64,000 nucleotides of DNA from Enterobacter cloacae (GCF_011078175.1 NZ_JAALCJ010000003.1:1-64000); one strand, 5' to 3'; shown: positions 1-8,870, numbered from the stretch's first letter. The notes: generated by a model not told the origin, from the letters alone. Made by a program: numbers and translations.

Positions 1-26
1 TGAGCCATGATCAAACTCTTCAATTT
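1..26 (-). rRNA. rrsH: 16S ribosomal RNA, 5' end only (rrnH position)
   Basis: The first 26 bases are the reverse complement of the conserved start of enterobacterial 16S rRNA (AAATTGAAGAGTTTGATC...). The gene runs off the left edge of the window, so only its 5' end is visible. The neighbouring gmhB and metN genes place it at the position of the E. coli rrnH operon, which is an inference from synteny. The rest of the operon (spacer tRNAs, 23S, 5S) is not in the window. Confidence 0.95.
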
Positions 27-312
27 AAAAGTTTGATGCTCAATGAATTAAACTTCGTAATGAATTACGTGTTCACTCGTTGAGACTTGGTATTCATTTT
101 TCGTCTTGCGACGTTAAGAATCCATGTCACTTTGAGTGCCCACACAGATTGTCTGATAAATTGTTAAAGAGCAGTTGCGACGCGCTTCGGCGCTCTGTCG
201 CGAGGTGGCGTATATTACGCTTTCCTCTTTCAGAGTCAACCCCGATTTTCAGGATTTTTTCTCTTCAACCGACCGGGTTGTTTGTGAAGTGATTCACATC
301 CGCCGTGTCGAT
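27..312 (-). ncRNA. rRNA operon leader with boxB, boxA and boxC antitermination elements
   Basis: The transcribed leader lies between the P1 start (near 312) and the 16S 5' end. Read on the minus strand it contains a boxB-like hairpin at 177-201 (GCGAC/GTCGC outer stem and a gcgc-ttcg-gcgc inner stem), then boxA TGCTCTTTAACAA at 161-173, then boxC GTGTGGGC at 138-145. This is the known order for Nus-factor and S4 antitermination in rrn operons. The rest closely resembles the E. coli leader that pairs with the 16S 3' flank for RNase III processing. No protein gene is present here. Confidence 0.9.
212..239 (-). promoter_or_regulatory. rrn P2 promoter
   Basis: On the minus strand the -35 hexamer TTGACT is at 239-234 and the -10 TAATAT at 217-212, separated by 16 bases. 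The position downstream of P1 and just upstream of boxB is that of the constitutive P2 promoter of rRNA operons. Confidence 0.88.
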
Positions 313-372
313 GGAGGCGCATTATAGGGAGCCGCCGAGGAATGACAAGCGGAAAAATGCATTTTTATTCCA
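313..372 (-). promoter_or_regulatory. rrn P1 promoter with UP element
   Basis: On the minus strand the -35 TTGTCA is at 348-343 and the -10 TATAAT at 326-321, with the 16-base spacing typical of rrn P1. The -10 is followed by a GC-rich discriminator (GCGCC), the feature linked to ppGpp/DksA and initiating-NTP control. Bases 349-372, just upstream of -35, are A/T-rich tracts (AATAAAAATGCATTTTT) fitting an UP element bound by the RNA polymerase alpha C-terminal domains. By analogy the start site is the A opposite base 312. Fis sites would lie further upstream, within the 3' part of gmhB; I could not place them. Confidence 0.87.
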
Positions 373-386
373 ACCGCTCACCTTTT

Positions 387-409
387 CACCAAAATGTCTA
401 TTTTTGGTG
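387..409. repeat. inverted repeat over the gmhB stop codon
   Basis: CACCAAAA at 387-394 and TTTTGGTG at 402-409 form a perfect 8-bp dyad around a 7-base centre that contains the gmhB stop codon. In the gmhB direction it is followed by GAAAAGG rather than a U-tract, so it is not a standard intrinsic terminator. It lies about 75-95 bp upstream of the rrn P1 start, where Fis activates rrn operons. Confidence 0.45.
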
Positions 410-964
410 CTTTTTAATCTCGTTTGGCAGTTCTGCCAGACTATTTATCACCCAGTCGGCGGCATTTTCTGCTTCTGGGGTGACAGGTTTACCGGTACGC
501 ACTAATACTTTGGTACCTACACCAGCCGCCGCTGCTGCCTGCATATCTTCCAGTTTATCGCCCACCATATAAGATGCGGCCATATCAATGTGCAGGAATT
601 CCTGGGCAGAGATAAACATGCCCGGGTGTGGCTTACGGCAATCACAGGTCTGACGATACGCCTCTACACTCCCCTGCGGGTGATGCGGACAATAATAGAT
701 ACCATCAAGATCGATGCCGCGGTCAGCGAGAGACCAGTCCATCCATTCCGTCAGCGTCTCGAACTGCGCTTCAGTGAATTTACCCCGGGCGATACCGGAC
801 TGGTTAGTTACCACCACCAGCGCATAGCCCATCTCTTTCAACTGGCGCAGGGCATCTATTACGCCCTCGATAAACTCGAACTCATCAATCTCATGGACGT
901 AACCGTGATCCACATTAATAGTGCCATCACGATCGAGAAAAATTGCGGGTACAGATTTTGCCAC
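398..964 (-). CDS. gmhB: D-glycero-beta-D-manno-heptose 1,7-bisphosphate 7-phosphatase
   Basis: This 188-residue cytoplasmic HAD-family phosphatase removes the C7 phosphate of heptose 1,7-bisphosphate in the ADP-heptose pathway for the LPS inner core. The HAD motif DRDGT is at residues 11-15 with nucleophile Asp11 and general acid Asp13. Residues Cys92, His94, Cys107 and Cys109 match the GmhB zinc site. E. coli GmhB has 191 residues. The start is GTG, preceded by AGGAG at a proper distance, and gives the conserved N-terminus [14 protein letters not shown]. It is transcribed toward the rRNA operon, and its last ~100 bases must also carry the upstream activating region of rrn P1. It is divergent from metN. 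Confidence 0.96.
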   Translation of the reverse strand: MAKSVPAIFLDRDGTINVDHGYVHEIDEFEFIEGVIDALRQLKEMGYALVVVTNQSGIARGKFTEAQFETLTEWMDWSLADRGIDLDGIYYCPHHPQGSVEAYRQTCDCRKPHPGMFISAQEFLHIDMAASYMVGDKLEDMQAAAAAGVGTKVLVRTGKPVTPEAENAADWVINSLAELPNEIKKHQK

Positions 965-1045
965 CGGTTTGCTCCTGAAAAAGGCTTGTTCAGCTAGTAT
1001 CTCATGAATCGCAGCGCAATAAAGTGCTCATCGCACAGAGGTGGA

Positions 1046-1076
1046 TTGATTTAGACGTCTGGATGCCTTAACATCC
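1046..1076 (+). promoter_or_regulatory. metN promoter with overlapping MetJ (met box) operator
   Basis: A -35 TTGATT (1046-1051) and -10 TAACAT (1069-1074) are 17 bases apart. Between and over them lie three consecutive 8-bp units: AGACGTCT (1053-1060, a perfect met box), ggatgcct (1061-1068, partial) and taacatcc (1069-1076, partial). MetJ with S-adenosylmethionine binds tandem met boxes cooperatively, so binding here would block RNA polymerase. This is the expected methionine repression of metNIQ. The hexamer assignment is mine; the met box is clear. Confidence 0.85.
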
Positions 1077-1152
1077 ATTTTGTTTACGGTCATTCCCCGT
1101 ATCTGGCAGAAGAAAATGCCACGGCTAACTTACTTACGATAAAAATAATCTA

Positions 1153-2184
1153 ATGATTAAACTTTCCAATATCACCAAAGTGTTCCAGCAGGCGAACCGA
1201 ACCATACAGGCGCTGAATAATGTAAGCCTGCATGTGCCTGCTGGTCAGATTTATGGCGTCATTGGCGCATCGGGTGCGGGTAAAAGTACGCTGATCCGTT
1301 GTGTTAACCTGCTTGAGCGCCCAACCCAGGGTAGCGTAGAAGTTGGCGGCCAGGAGCTTACTGCCCTCTCAGAAAAAGAACTTACCAAAGCACGTCGCCA
1401 GATTGGCATGATTTTTCAGCACTTTAACCTGCTGGCCTCACGCACCGTTTTCGGTAACGTTGCGTTACCGCTGGAACTGGATAACACGCCAAAAGAAGAA
1501 GTAACGCGTCGCGTCACCGAATTGCTCGACCTCGTGGGTCTGGGTGATAAGCATGACAGCTACCCGGCAAACCTGTCAGGCGGACAAAAGCAGCGTGTAG
1601 CAATCGCGCGCGCGCTGGCCAGCAACCCAAAAGTGCTGCTGTGCGACGAAGCCACCAGCGCACTTGATCCGGCGACCACACGTTCTATTCTGGAACTGCT
1701 GAAAGACATTAATCGTCGTCTGGGTCTGACTATCCTCCTTATTACGCACGAAATGGATGTTGTGAAACGTATCTGTGACTGTGTGGCAGTCATCAGTAAC
1801 GGTGAGCTGATTGAGCAGGACACGGTGAGCGAAGTTTTCTCGCACCCGAAAACGCCGCTGGCTCAGCAGTTCATCCAGTCCACGCTGCATCTGGATATTC
1901 CGGAAGATTATCTGGAACGGTTAAAAACAGACGCAACGCCTGACAGCGTCCCGATGCTGCGCATGGAGTTCACGGGTCAATCCGTTGACGCACCGCTGCT
2001 GTCCGAAACCGCGCGTCGCTTTAACGTGAATAACAACATTATTAGCGCGCAGATGGACTACGCCGGCGGCGTGAAGTTCGGCATTATGCTGACGGAAATG
2101 CACGGCACACAGGAAGAAACCCAGGCGGCAATTGCCTGGCTGCAAGAACATCACGTAAAAGTAGAGGTACTGGGTTATGTCTGA
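1153..2184 (+). CDS. metN: methionine ABC transporter, ATP-binding subunit
   Basis: The 343-residue ATPase of the MetNIQ importer energises uptake of L- and D-methionine across the inner membrane. The Walker A motif GASGAGKST is at residues 38-46, the ABC signature LSGGQ at 141-145 and Walker B VLLCDEAT at 161-168. The C-terminal ~80 residues form the NIL/ACT-like domain which in E. coli MetN binds methionine and inhibits transport. Length equals K-12 MetN. It is the first gene of metN-metI-metQ, overlaps metI by 8 bases, and lies behind a MetJ-type operator. The Shine-Dalgarno is weak. Confidence 0.97.
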   Translation: MIKLSNITKVFQQANRTIQALNNVSLHVPAGQIYGVIGASGAGKSTLIRCVNLLERPTQGSVEVGGQELTALSEKELTKARRQIGMIFQHFNLLASRTVFGNVALPLELDNTPKEEVTRRVTELLDLVGLGDKHDSYPANLSGGQKQRVAIARALASNPKVLLCDEATSALDPATTRSILELLKDINRRLGLTILLITHEMDVVKRICDCVAVISNGELIEQDTVSEVFSHPKTPLAQQFIQSTLHLDIPEDYLERLKTDATPDSVPMLRMEFTGQSVDAPLLSETARRFNVNNNIISAQMDYAGGVKFGIMLTEMHGTQEETQAAIAWLQEHHVKVEVLGYV

Positions 2185-2830
2185 GCCGATGATGTGGCTA
2201 CTGGTTCGCGGCGTTTGGGAAACGCTGGCAATGACCTTCGTATCGGGCTTCTTTGGTTTTGTGATTGGGCTGCCGGTCGGCGTGTTGCTGTACGTCACGC
2301 GCCCGGGTCAAATTATTGAAAACGCGAAGCTTTATCGCACGCTCTCTGCGCTGGTGAACATTTTCCGTTCTATTCCGTTCATTATTCTTCTGGTGTGGAT
2401 GATTCCGTTTACTCGCGTGATCGTCGGGACGTCGATTGGTTTGCAGGCGGCAATTGTCCCGCTGACCGTAGGCGCTGCACCGTTTATCGCCCGTATGGTG
2501 GAAAACGCCCTGCTGGAAATCCCAACAGGCCTGATTGAAGCTTCCCGCGCTATGGGCGCGACCCCAATGCAGATCGTTCGTAAAGTTCTGCTGCCTGAGG
2601 CGCTGCCTGGGTTGGTGAATGCAGCAACCATCACGCTTATCACCCTGGTCGGTTATTCCGCGATGGGCGGCGCCGTAGGGGCTGGCGGTTTAGGCCAGAT
2701 TGGATATCAGTACGGCTATATTGGCTATAACGCTACCGTAATGAATACCGTTCTGGTATTGCTGGTTGTGCTGGTTTACTTAATTCAATTCTCTGGCGAT
2801 CGTATCGTCCGGGCTGTTACGCATAAATAA
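2177..2830 (+). CDS. metI: methionine ABC transporter, permease subunit
   Basis: This 217-residue integral inner-membrane protein forms the methionine channel as a homodimer with two MetN subunits. Several hydrophobic helices are visible (for example around residues 15-40, 55-80 and 185-210). The cytoplasmic EAA coupling loop appears as [20 protein letters not shown], which docks on the ATPase. It overlaps the metN end by 8 bases, pointing to translational coupling, and is followed 40 bases later by metQ. Confidence 0.97.
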   Translation: MSEPMMWLLVRGVWETLAMTFVSGFFGFVIGLPVGVLLYVTRPGQIIENAKLYRTLSALVNIFRSIPFIILLVWMIPFTRVIVGTSIGLQAAIVPLTVGAAPFIARMVENALLEIPTGLIEASRAMGATPMQIVRKVLLPEALPGLVNAATITLITLVGYSAMGGAVGAGGLGQIGYQYGYIGYNATVMNTVLVLLVVLVYLIQFSGDRIVRAVTHK

Positions 2831-2870
2831 CGTTACAAACAACACAAACTCGACGAGTTAAGGACATAAC

Positions 2871-3686
2871 ATGGCGTTTAAATTTAAGACCTTCGCAGCA
2901 GTAGGCGCACTGATTGGTTCGCTGGCACTGGTGGGTTGCGGTCAGGATGAAAAAGATCCAAACCACATCAAAGTAGGCGTTATCGTCGGTGCAGAGCAGC
3001 AGGTTGCTGAGGCCGCGCAGAAAATCGCTAAAGAGAAATATGGCCTGGACGTTGAACTGGTGACCTTCAACGATTACGTTCTGCCGAACGAAGCGCTGAG
3101 CAAAGGCGACATTGACGCTAACGCCTTCCAGCATAAACCCTATCTGGATCAGCAGATCAAAGATCGCGGGTACAAGCTGGTTGCTGTCGGTAACACCTTC
3201 GTTTACCCGATTGCCGGTTACTCCAAGAAAATTAAATCTCTGGATGAACTCCAGCCGGGTTCACAGGTTGCCGTCCCTAACGACCCAACCAACCTGGGCC
3301 GTTCCCTGCTTCTGTTACAGAAAGTGGGCCTGATCAAACTGAAAGAAGGTGTCGGTCTGTTGCCGACGGTTCTGGACGTAACCGAAAACCCGAAAAATCT
3401 GAAAATTGTTGAACTGGAAGCCCCTCAGCTGCCACGTTCTCTGGACGATGCACAGATCGCGCTGGCCGTTATCAACACCACTTACGCCAGCCAGATCGGC
3501 CTGACCCCAGCGAAAGATGGCATCTTCGTTGAAGACAAAGATTCCCCGTACGTCAACCTGATCGTGACTCGCGAAGACAACAAAGACGCGGAGAATGTGA
3601 AGAAATTCCTACAGGCATATCAGTCTGAAGAAGTGTACCAGGAAGCCAACAAGGTGTTTAACGGCGGCGCTGTTAAAGGCTGGTAA
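2871..3686 (+). CDS. metQ: D-methionine-binding lipoprotein
   Basis: This is the 271-residue substrate-binding component of MetNIQ. The signal peptide ends in a lipobox (LALVGC) with lipidated Cys23, anchoring it to the periplasmic face of the inner membrane. The mature part is an NlpA-family periplasmic binding protein, with conserved stretches such as FNDYVLPNEAL and NDPTNLGRSL. It starts at ATG after AAGGA and is followed by an intrinsic-terminator-like hairpin that closes the metNIQ operon. Confidence 0.96.
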   Translation: MAFKFKTFAAVGALIGSLALVGCGQDEKDPNHIKVGVIVGAEQQVAEAAQKIAKEKYGLDVELVTFNDYVLPNEALSKGDIDANAFQHKPYLDQQIKDRGYKLVAVGNTFVYPIAGYSKKIKSLDELQPGSQVAVPNDPTNLGRSLLLLQKVGLIKLKEGVGLLPTVLDVTENPKNLKIVELEAPQLPRSLDDAQIALAVINTTYASQIGLTPAKDGIFVEDKDSPYVNLIVTREDNKDAENVKKFLQAYQSEEVYQEANKVFNGGAVKGW

Positions 3687-3709
3687 TCTCTCCTCAGTGT
3701 AATATCATC

Positions 3710-3731
3710 AAGACGGGCCTTTGCCCGTCTT
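3710..3731 (+). terminator. metNIQ transcription terminator
   Basis: A 9-bp stem AAGACGGGC (3710-3718) / GCCCGTCTT (3723-3731) with a 4-base loop lies 24 bases after the metQ stop. The following tract (GTCATTTG) is a poor U-run, so termination may be incomplete. Confidence 0.7.
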
Positions 3732-3792
3732 GTCATTTGTGCGGTCAACTGCTTCAATATCTGACGTTTTGATTATCCACTGAGGAATTATT

Positions 3793-4197
3793 ATGCGTGC
3801 TTTACCGATCTGTTTTTTAGCACTGATGCTGAGCGGCTGTTCTATGCTAAGCAGATCTCCTGTTGAACCTGTTCAAAGCACTGCAACCCCGCCAAAAGCG
3901 GAGCCAGCAAAACCGAAAGCGCCTCGTGCGGCGCCGGTACGTATCATTACCAAAGCCGACGAACTGGTCGGGAAGCCATTCCGTGAACTGGGCGAAGTGA
4001 GCGGCGAATCCTGCCAGGCAACGAATCAGGACTCCCCTCCAAATATTCCGACAGCCCGCAAGCGCATGCAAATTAACGCGTCGAAAATGAAAGCCAACGC
4101 GGTGCTGCTGCACAGCTGCGAAGTGACCAGCGGTACGCCAGGTTGCTATCGCCAGGCGGTATGTATCGGTTCTGCGCTTAACATTACGGCGAAATGA
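3793..4197 (+). CDS. rcsF: outer membrane stress-sensing lipoprotein of the Rcs phosphorelay
   Basis: RcsF (134 residues) senses LPS and peptidoglycan damage and activates the Rcs system by contacting IgaA in the inner membrane. A lipobox (MLSGC) places the lipid anchor on Cys16. It is followed by a Pro/Ala/Lys-rich linker (about residues 22-50) that threads through outer-membrane proteins. The globular domain holds the four cysteines Cys74, Cys109, Cys118 and Cys124, which in E. coli form two non-consecutive disulfides needed for function. It overlaps trmO by 4 bases (ATGA). Confidence 0.96.
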   Translation: MRALPICFLALMLSGCSMLSRSPVEPVQSTATPPKAEPAKPKAPRAAPVRIITKADELVGKPFRELGEVSGESCQATNQDSPPNIPTARKRMQINASKMKANAVLLHSCEVTSGTPGCYRQAVCIGSALNITAK

Positions 4198-4901
4198 GTT
4201 CATTTCAGTTCGAGCAGATAGGCGTTATCCGCTCCCCTTATAAAGAAAAGTTCGCCGTGCCGCGTCAGCCGGGTCTGGTCATTAACGGCGGTGGCGAGCT
4301 TCACCTTGTCGCGCCATATAATCAGGCCGATGCGGTGCGCGGGCTTGAGGCGTTCAGCCATTTATGGGTGGTCTTTGTGTTTCACCAGACCATGGAAGGC
4401 GGCTGGCGTCCCACCGTGCGTCCTCCTCGTTTGGGCGGAAATGCCAGAATGGGTGTCTTTGCCACCCGCTCAACCTTTCGTCCCAACCCCATCGGGATGT
4501 CGCTGGTCGAGCTGAAAGGCATACGCTGTCAGAGAGATCAGGTGATCCTGGAGTTAGGTAGCCTTGACCTGGTTGATGGCACGCCGGTCATAGATATTAA
4601 GCCTTACCTGCCCTTCGCCGAGGCGCTGCCGGATGCCCGGGCAAGCTATGCTCAGGATGCACCGCAGGCAGATATGCCGGTTCACTTCACGGCTGAAATT
4701 ACAACGCAAATCAGCGAGCTGGACAAACGCTATCCCCGTCTGCGTGACTTTATCGTTGAAGTGCTGGCGCAGGACCCCCGTCCCGCCTACCGTAAAGAAG
4801 AGGAAGCCGGAAAAACATACGCCGTCTGGTTGCTGGACTTTAACGTGCGCTGGCGCGTGACTGCGGCGGGTTTTGAAGTGTTTGCCCTGGAACCCAGGTA
4901 A
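4194..4901 (+). CDS. trmO: tRNA (N6-threonylcarbamoyladenosine(37)-N6)-methyltransferase
   Basis: This 235-residue protein of the TrmO/YaeB (TsaA-like) family methylates t6A37 to m6t6A in threonine tRNAs that read ACY codons, using S-adenosylmethionine. Family hallmarks include the N-terminal EQIGVIRSPYKEKFAVPRQP and the stretch ATRSTFRPNPIGMS with its RPNPIG core. Length matches E. coli TrmO. It is coupled to rcsF by an ATGA overlap, although the two products have no obvious functional link. Confidence 0.94.
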   Translation: MSSFQFEQIGVIRSPYKEKFAVPRQPGLVINGGGELHLVAPYNQADAVRGLEAFSHLWVVFVFHQTMEGGWRPTVRPPRLGGNARMGVFATRSTFRPNPIGMSLVELKGIRCQRDQVILELGSLDLVDGTPVIDIKPYLPFAEALPDARASYAQDAPQADMPVHFTAEITTQISELDKRYPRLRDFIVEVLAQDPRPAYRKEEEAGKTYAVWLLDFNVRWRVTAAGFEVFALEPR

Positions 4902-4918
4902 TTTTGTTCTCCTCTCTT

Positions 4919-4983
4919 TTGGCATCTTTGCCACACTGGTAAACTAAACCACTTTTTTTGTGTCAGGCTGGTGTTTCAGCCTG
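4919..4983 (+). promoter_or_regulatory. candidate proS promoter and leader hairpin
   Basis: TTGGCA (4919-4924) and an extended -10 TGGTAAACT (-10 hexamer 4940-4945) form a plausible sigma-70 promoter, though the spacing is only 15 bases. Downstream, CAGGCTG (4964-4970) and CAGCCTG (4977-4983) form a 7-bp hairpin in the leader about 30 bases before the proS start. A small hairpin TGGCA/TGCCA (4920-4933) overlaps the -35 and might help end trmO transcripts. Assignment is by inspection only. Confidence 0.4.
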
Positions 4984-5013
4984 TTCCAATCGTCGAAATG
5001 GAACCGTAACAAC

Positions 5014-6732
5014 ATGCGTACTAGCCAATATCTGCTCTCCACTCTGAAGGAGACACCTGCCGACGCCGAAGTGATCAGCCACCAGCTGATGCTGCGCGCC
5101 GGGATGATCCGCAAGCTGGCCTCCGGGTTATACACCTGGCTGCCGACCGGCGTGCGCGTCCTGAAAAAAGTCGAAAACATCGTGCGTGAAGAGATGAACA
5201 ACGCGGGTGCTATCGAGGTGTTAATGCCGGTCGTTCAGCCCTCTGAACTGTGGCAGGAGAGCGGTCGCTGGGAGCAGTACGGTCCTGAACTGCTGCGTAT
5301 TGCCGATCGGGGCGATCGTCCATTCGTTCTCGGCCCAACGCATGAAGAAGTCATTACCGACCTGATTCGTAACGAGCTGAGCTCTTACAAACAGCTGCCG
5401 CTGAACTTCTTCCAGATCCAGACCAAGTTCCGTGACGAAGTGCGTCCACGCTTTGGCGTCATGCGCTCTCGCGAGTTCCTGATGAAAGATGCTTACTCTT
5501 TCCATACTTCTCAGGAATCTCTGCAAGAGACCTACGACAAAATGTACGCGGCCTACAGCAAAATCTTCTCCCGCATGGGGCTGGATTTCCGCGCTGTACA
5601 GGCTGATACCGGTTCAATCGGCGGTAGCGCCTCCCATGAGTTCCAGGTTCTGGCACAGAGCGGTGAAGACGATGTGATCTTCTCTGACTCCTCTGATTAC
5701 GCCGCGAACATCGAATTTGCAGAAGCGCTGGCACCAAAAGAGCCACGCGGCGCGGCAACGCAAGAGATGACGCTGGTTGATACGCCAAACGCGAAAACCA
5801 TTGCCGAGCTGGTTGAGCAGTTTGATCTACCAATCGAAAAAACCGTGAAAACCCTGCTGGTGAAATCCACCGAAGGTAGCGCTTATCCGCTGGTTGCCCT
5901 GCTGGTGCGAGGCGATCACGAGCTGAACGAAGTGAAAGCCGAGAAGCTGCCGCAGGTTGCCAGCCCGCTGACCTTTGCAACGGAAGCGGAGATCCGCGCC
6001 GTGGTGAATGCAGGTCCTGGTTCTCTGGGTCCGGTGAATCTGCCTGTTCCGGTGGTCATTGACCGCACCGTTGCGGCGATGAGTGACTTCTCTGCGGGCG
6101 CAAACATCGACGGTAAACACTACTTCGGCATCAACTGGGATCGTGACGTGGCGACGCCGGAAGTAGCTGACATCCGCAACGTGGTCGCAGGCGATCCAAG
6201 CCCGGACGGCAAGGGTACCCTGATGATCAAACGCGGTATCGAAGTAGGCCACATCTTCCAGCTGGGCGATAAGTACTCACGCGCAATGAACGCGGCCGTT
6301 CAGGGCGAAGATGGCCGTAACCAGGTTCTGACCATGGGCTGCTATGGGATTGGCGTAACGCGCGTTGTTGCTGCCGCTATAGAGCAGAACTATGACGAGC
6401 GCGGAATCGTCTGGCCGGATAACATCGCACCGTTCCAGGTGGCGATCCTGCCAATGAACATGCACAAGTCTTACCGCGTGCAGGAGCTGGCTGAGAAACT
6501 CTACGCTGAGCTGAGCGCGAAAGGTATCGACGTGCTGATGGACGATCGTAAAGAGCGTCCTGGCGTGATGTTTGCTGACATGGAGCTGATCGGTATTCCA
6601 CACACCATCGTCATTGGCGACCGTAACCTCGACAGCGACGAAATTGAATACAAATACCGTCGCAACGGCGAAAAACAGATGATCAAGACGGGCGAGATTC
6701 TTGATTACCTGGTGAAAGCCATCAAAGGTTAA
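5014..6732 (+). CDS. proS: prolyl-tRNA synthetase
   Basis: A class II aminoacyl-tRNA synthetase of 572 residues that charges tRNA-Pro in the cytoplasm. Motif 2 is around [21 protein letters not shown] and motif 3 around [13 protein letters not shown]. The bacterial-type insertion between them (about residues 224-407) is the editing domain that clears Ala-tRNA-Pro, and the C-terminal domain binds the anticodon. An in-frame ATG 54 bases upstream exists, but the start at 5014 gives the conserved [13 protein letters not shown] and the exact E. coli length. Confidence 0.97.
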   Translation: MRTSQYLLSTLKETPADAEVISHQLMLRAGMIRKLASGLYTWLPTGVRVLKKVENIVREEMNNAGAIEVLMPVVQPSELWQESGRWEQYGPELLRIADRGDRPFVLGPTHEEVITDLIRNELSSYKQLPLNFFQIQTKFRDEVRPRFGVMRSREFLMKDAYSFHTSQESLQETYDKMYAAYSKIFSRMGLDFRAVQADTGSIGGSASHEFQVLAQSGEDDVIFSDSSDYAANIEFAEALAPKEPRGAATQEMTLVDTPNAKTIAELVEQFDLPIEKTVKTLLVKSTEGSAYPLVALLVRGDHELNEVKAEKLPQVASPLTFATEAEIRAVVNAGPGSLGPVNLPVPVVIDRTVAAMSDFSAGANIDGKHYFGINWDRDVATPEVADIRNVVAGDPSPDGKGTLMIKRGIEVGHIFQLGDKYSRAMNAAVQGEDGRNQVLTMGCYGIGVTRVVAAAIEQNYDERGIVWPDNIAPFQVAILPMNMHKSYRVQELAEKLYAELSAKGIDVLMDDRKERPGVMFADMELIGIPHTIVIGDRNLDSDEIEYKYRRNGEKQMIKTGEILDYLVKAIKG

Positions 6733-6737
6733 GAAAC

Positions 6738-6765
6738 AAAAAACCCCGCCAGTGCGGGGTTTTTT
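6738..6765. terminator. bidirectional terminator between proS and nlpE
   Basis: AAACCCCGC (6741-6749) and GCGGGGTTT (6754-6762) form a GC-rich hairpin with a CAGT loop. It is flanked by an A-run on the left and a T-run on the right, so it can terminate proS (plus) and nlpE (minus), which converge here with only 45 bases between stop codons. Confidence 0.93.
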
Positions 6766-6777
6766 AATGGCTATATC

Positions 6778-7476
6778 TTATTTGCTTTCGCAGTCTTTCC
6801 CCGCAGCAAACTTCGCGTCTTTATCTGCCACCAGCGTTTTGACCAGTTCGCCGCTATCCGGGTTTGGCTCCAGCGTAAAATGCCCTTCAACCGTCAGCAA
6901 CACGGGTTTACTGTCATTGCCGCGCGCGACCGCATAATCACGCTCCAGTTGGGCATTATTCGCCACGCTGACTTTCTTCCCGGTTGCACAGTCCGTGAAG
7001 ATTGCCGCATCCGCCATGTAGAAATACATCCCTCGCATCTCCATTGGGGTGGCTGGCAGGGTCGCTTTTACCGGGGCCAAGGTGTAGTTGAACTGGGATT
7101 CAATCGGATTGCCTTCGCGATCGAGCATTTCCATCCCCTCGCCTTTGGCGCGGAAATAGGTTTTATCGCCCGAAGTATCCGTCAATACCAGCTTCTCAGC
7201 CGTACGCGCCCATGTGCCGTAAGATGCAAAAGAAGAGGGTTCTTTCGCCCCCTGATATCGCTGGTTCATAACCCAGGTGCCATCTTTTTGCAGGAACAGA
7301 GAAGTTTCGATGCCCTCGCAATCTGCACATGGCAATACGCCGCGCCAGCTCTGCTGCATCGGCTTTAATTCTTCGTTTTGCGTAGGCTGTAATACCTGTG
7401 TTTCTGAACGGTTGTTACAGCCAAAAAGCGCGAACAGGCTTGTCACGGCCAGCGCTGATAATAATGCTTTTTTCAC
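6778..7476 (-). CDS. nlpE: copper-resistance / Cpx-activating outer membrane lipoprotein
   Basis: NlpE (CutF) is an outer-membrane lipoprotein that signals surface contact, lipoprotein-trafficking and redox stress to the Cpx two-component system. The signal peptide ends in ALFGC with lipidated Cys20. A CxxC motif (PCADC) follows in the N-terminal beta-barrel domain. The C-terminal OB-like domain contains two further cysteines (TDCATG and GKDCES), which in E. coli form the redox-sensing disulfide. It has 232 residues against 236 in K-12. It is the last gene of yaeQ-arfB-nlpE. Confidence 0.94.
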   Translation of the reverse strand: MKKALLSALAVTSLFALFGCNNRSETQVLQPTQNEELKPMQQSWRGVLPCADCEGIETSLFLQKDGTWVMNQRYQGAKEPSSFASYGTWARTAEKLVLTDTSGDKTYFRAKGEGMEMLDREGNPIESQFNYTLAPVKATLPATPMEMRGMYFYMADAAIFTDCATGKKVSVANNAQLERDYAVARGNDSKPVLLTVEGHFTLEPNPDSGELVKTLVADKDAKFAAGKDCESK

Positions 7477-7515
7477 AATACTTTCCTTATGAAAAAGGGT
7501 GTCCCTTTCGTCACA

Positions 7516-7932
7516 TTACGGGTGACGGACTTTGCCACGCAGAGATTTTACAGTGGATTTCTGCGCCTTTGATGACAACCGACGTTCTTTCGATGCCCGT
7601 GTTGGACGTGTTGCCCGGCGACTTTTTTGTACAGCCGTCAGCTCTTTGATGACCGCGACCAGCCGGGCTATTGCCGCTTCCCGGTTAAGTTCCTGGCTGC
7701 GATACTCCTGCGCTTTTATCACCATTACACCCTCACTGGTGATCAGGTGATGGCTGGCGGCAAGCAGGCTTTCTTTATAATACTCTGGCAGGCTGGAGGC
7801 CCGAATGTCAAAGCGCAAATGGATAGCCGTTGAGGCCTTGTTAACGTGCTGCCCCCCTGCACCCTGAGCACGGATGGCGGTGATCTCCAGCTCGTTATCT
7901 GGGATGCTGACGTTTCGGGACAATACAATCAT
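7516..7932 (-). CDS. arfB: alternative ribosome-rescue peptidyl-tRNA hydrolase
   Basis: ArfB (YaeJ, 138 residues) frees ribosomes stalled at the 3' end of non-stop mRNAs. The release-factor-like catalytic domain carries the GGQ motif at residues 26-28 ([11 protein letters not shown]). The C-terminal tail is rich in Arg and Lys ([22 protein letters not shown]) and in E. coli enters the empty mRNA channel. The start codon overlaps the yaeQ stop by 4 bases (ATGA). Confidence 0.95.
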   Translation of the reverse strand: MIVLSRNVSIPDNELEITAIRAQGAGGQHVNKASTAIHLRFDIRASSLPEYYKESLLAASHHLITSEGVMVIKAQEYRSQELNREAAIARLVAVIKELTAVQKSRRATRPTRASKERRLSSKAQKSTVKSLRGKVRHP

Positions 7933-8474
7933 GATGCAGGCTGCCAGGCCGTAAGATGTATTTCCAGATTATTCTGAGAATCAGAAAGCCAGATAGCACC
8001 GTCCTGAATGGTTGCCTGTAGCGCCATCGTCCGGCTGGCGAACGCACTCAGCTGCGCCAGTTGTTCATCATCCGAATACCAGACGGTAAGATTTTTGAAC
8101 TGCGCACATTTATTTTTGTTTTGTTGCCACCAGATCTCCGCGGCGCGCTGATTGTAGGCAAACAACGCCACTTCAGCAGACTGGGTGCATGCCCTTTTGA
8201 TCCGGCGTTCATCCGGCAGGCCAAGCTCAATCCATAAATCGATACCCAGATGATCGTTGCGCAGCCAGGCTTCCGGTTCATCTTCCGCACTTAAGCCACG
8301 GGTAAAATGCAGACGGTCGTCGGCATACTTAATCCACGCCAGCAGGCGCAGCATCATGCGCTCCTGGGTTTCAGAAGGGTGACGCGCCAGCGTCAATGAC
8401 GCATCCAGAAACTGGTTACGGTCAAGATCCGCCACATTGACCACAGCTTTATAAATTGTCGCTTTCAGCGCCAT
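7929..8474 (-). CDS. yaeQ: YaeQ family protein of uncertain function
   Basis: A 181-residue cytoplasmic protein of the YaeQ family, nearly collinear with E. coli YaeQ. Family structures show a PD-(D/E)XK nuclease-like fold, but activity is not established. An early report that YaeQ compensates for RfaH loss was not upheld, to my knowledge. The start [20 protein letters not shown] is preceded by a good AAAGGAG. It is the first gene of the yaeQ-arfB-nlpE operon and is divergent from yaeP-rof. Confidence 0.9.
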   Translation of the reverse strand: MALKATIYKAVVNVADLDRNQFLDASLTLARHPSETQERMMLRLLAWIKYADDRLHFTRGLSAEDEPEAWLRNDHLGIDLWIELGLPDERRIKRACTQSAEVALFAYNQRAAEIWWQQNKNKCAQFKNLTVWYSDDEQLAQLSAFASRTMALQATIQDGAIWLSDSQNNLEIHLTAWQPAS

Positions 8475-8584
8475 GAGAGAACTCCTTTCGAATCAGGCGT
8501 ACATTGTAGCGAAAACCGCGGCAAAAGGCTGTTACGAGGTTGGGGAGTCCCCTCATCAAGGCGCTGATATTGCTTAAATGAGTA

Positions 8585-8593
8585 TGGTATAGT
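8585..8593 (+). promoter_or_regulatory. candidate extended -10 promoter for yaeP-rof
   Basis: TGGTATAGT at 8585-8593 is an extended -10 element (TGn plus TATAGT) about 75 bases before the yaeP start. The -35 region (CTGATA at 8564-8569, 18-base spacing) is weak. Assignment is by inspection only. Confidence 0.5.
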
Positions 8594-8669
8594 CACCTTG
8601 CTAAACCGTGTTTAACTTCGTAGGCTTAATGATATCTCACAGTAAGTCAGTACGCTGGCAGGAGGTGAT

Positions 8670-8870
8670 GTGAATAATTATTGTGAGTTGATTCGCAGAC
8701 GGTATGCGGAAATCGCCAGCGGAGATCTGGGGTACATCCCGGATGCGTTGGGCTGTGTATTGAAGGTGCTAAATGAAGTGGCCTCTGATGAGAGCCTTTC
8801 TGAATCGGTCAGGGAAAAAGCAGCGTATGCTGCGGCGAATTTACTGGTGAGCGATTATGTCGATGAATGA
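8670..8870 (+). CDS. yaeP: UPF0253 family small protein YaeP
   Basis: A 66-residue conserved protein of unknown function, full length compared with E. coli YaeP. It is predicted to be mainly helical and acidic, with no signal peptide or membrane segment. The start is GTG at 8670, preceded by a near-perfect Shine-Dalgarno AGGAGGTGA (8660-8668) with unusually short spacing. An out-of-frame ATG at 8668 is immediately followed by TGA (ATGTGA), overlapping the GTG. The 3' end overlaps rof, so the two are probably translated together. Confidence 0.88.
   Translation: MNNYCELIRRRYAEIASGDLGYIPDALGCVLKVLNEVASDESLSESVREKAAYAAANLLVSDYVDE

Noticed and set aside
80-505. Small plus-strand open frames in the first 500 bases
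   Set aside because: They cross the rRNA leader, the P1/P2 promoters and the antisense of gmhB, and have no ribosome-binding sites.
8530-8560. GGGG-AGT-CCCC hairpin upstream of yaeP as a terminator
   Set aside because: The stem is only 4 bp, with no U-tract on either strand.
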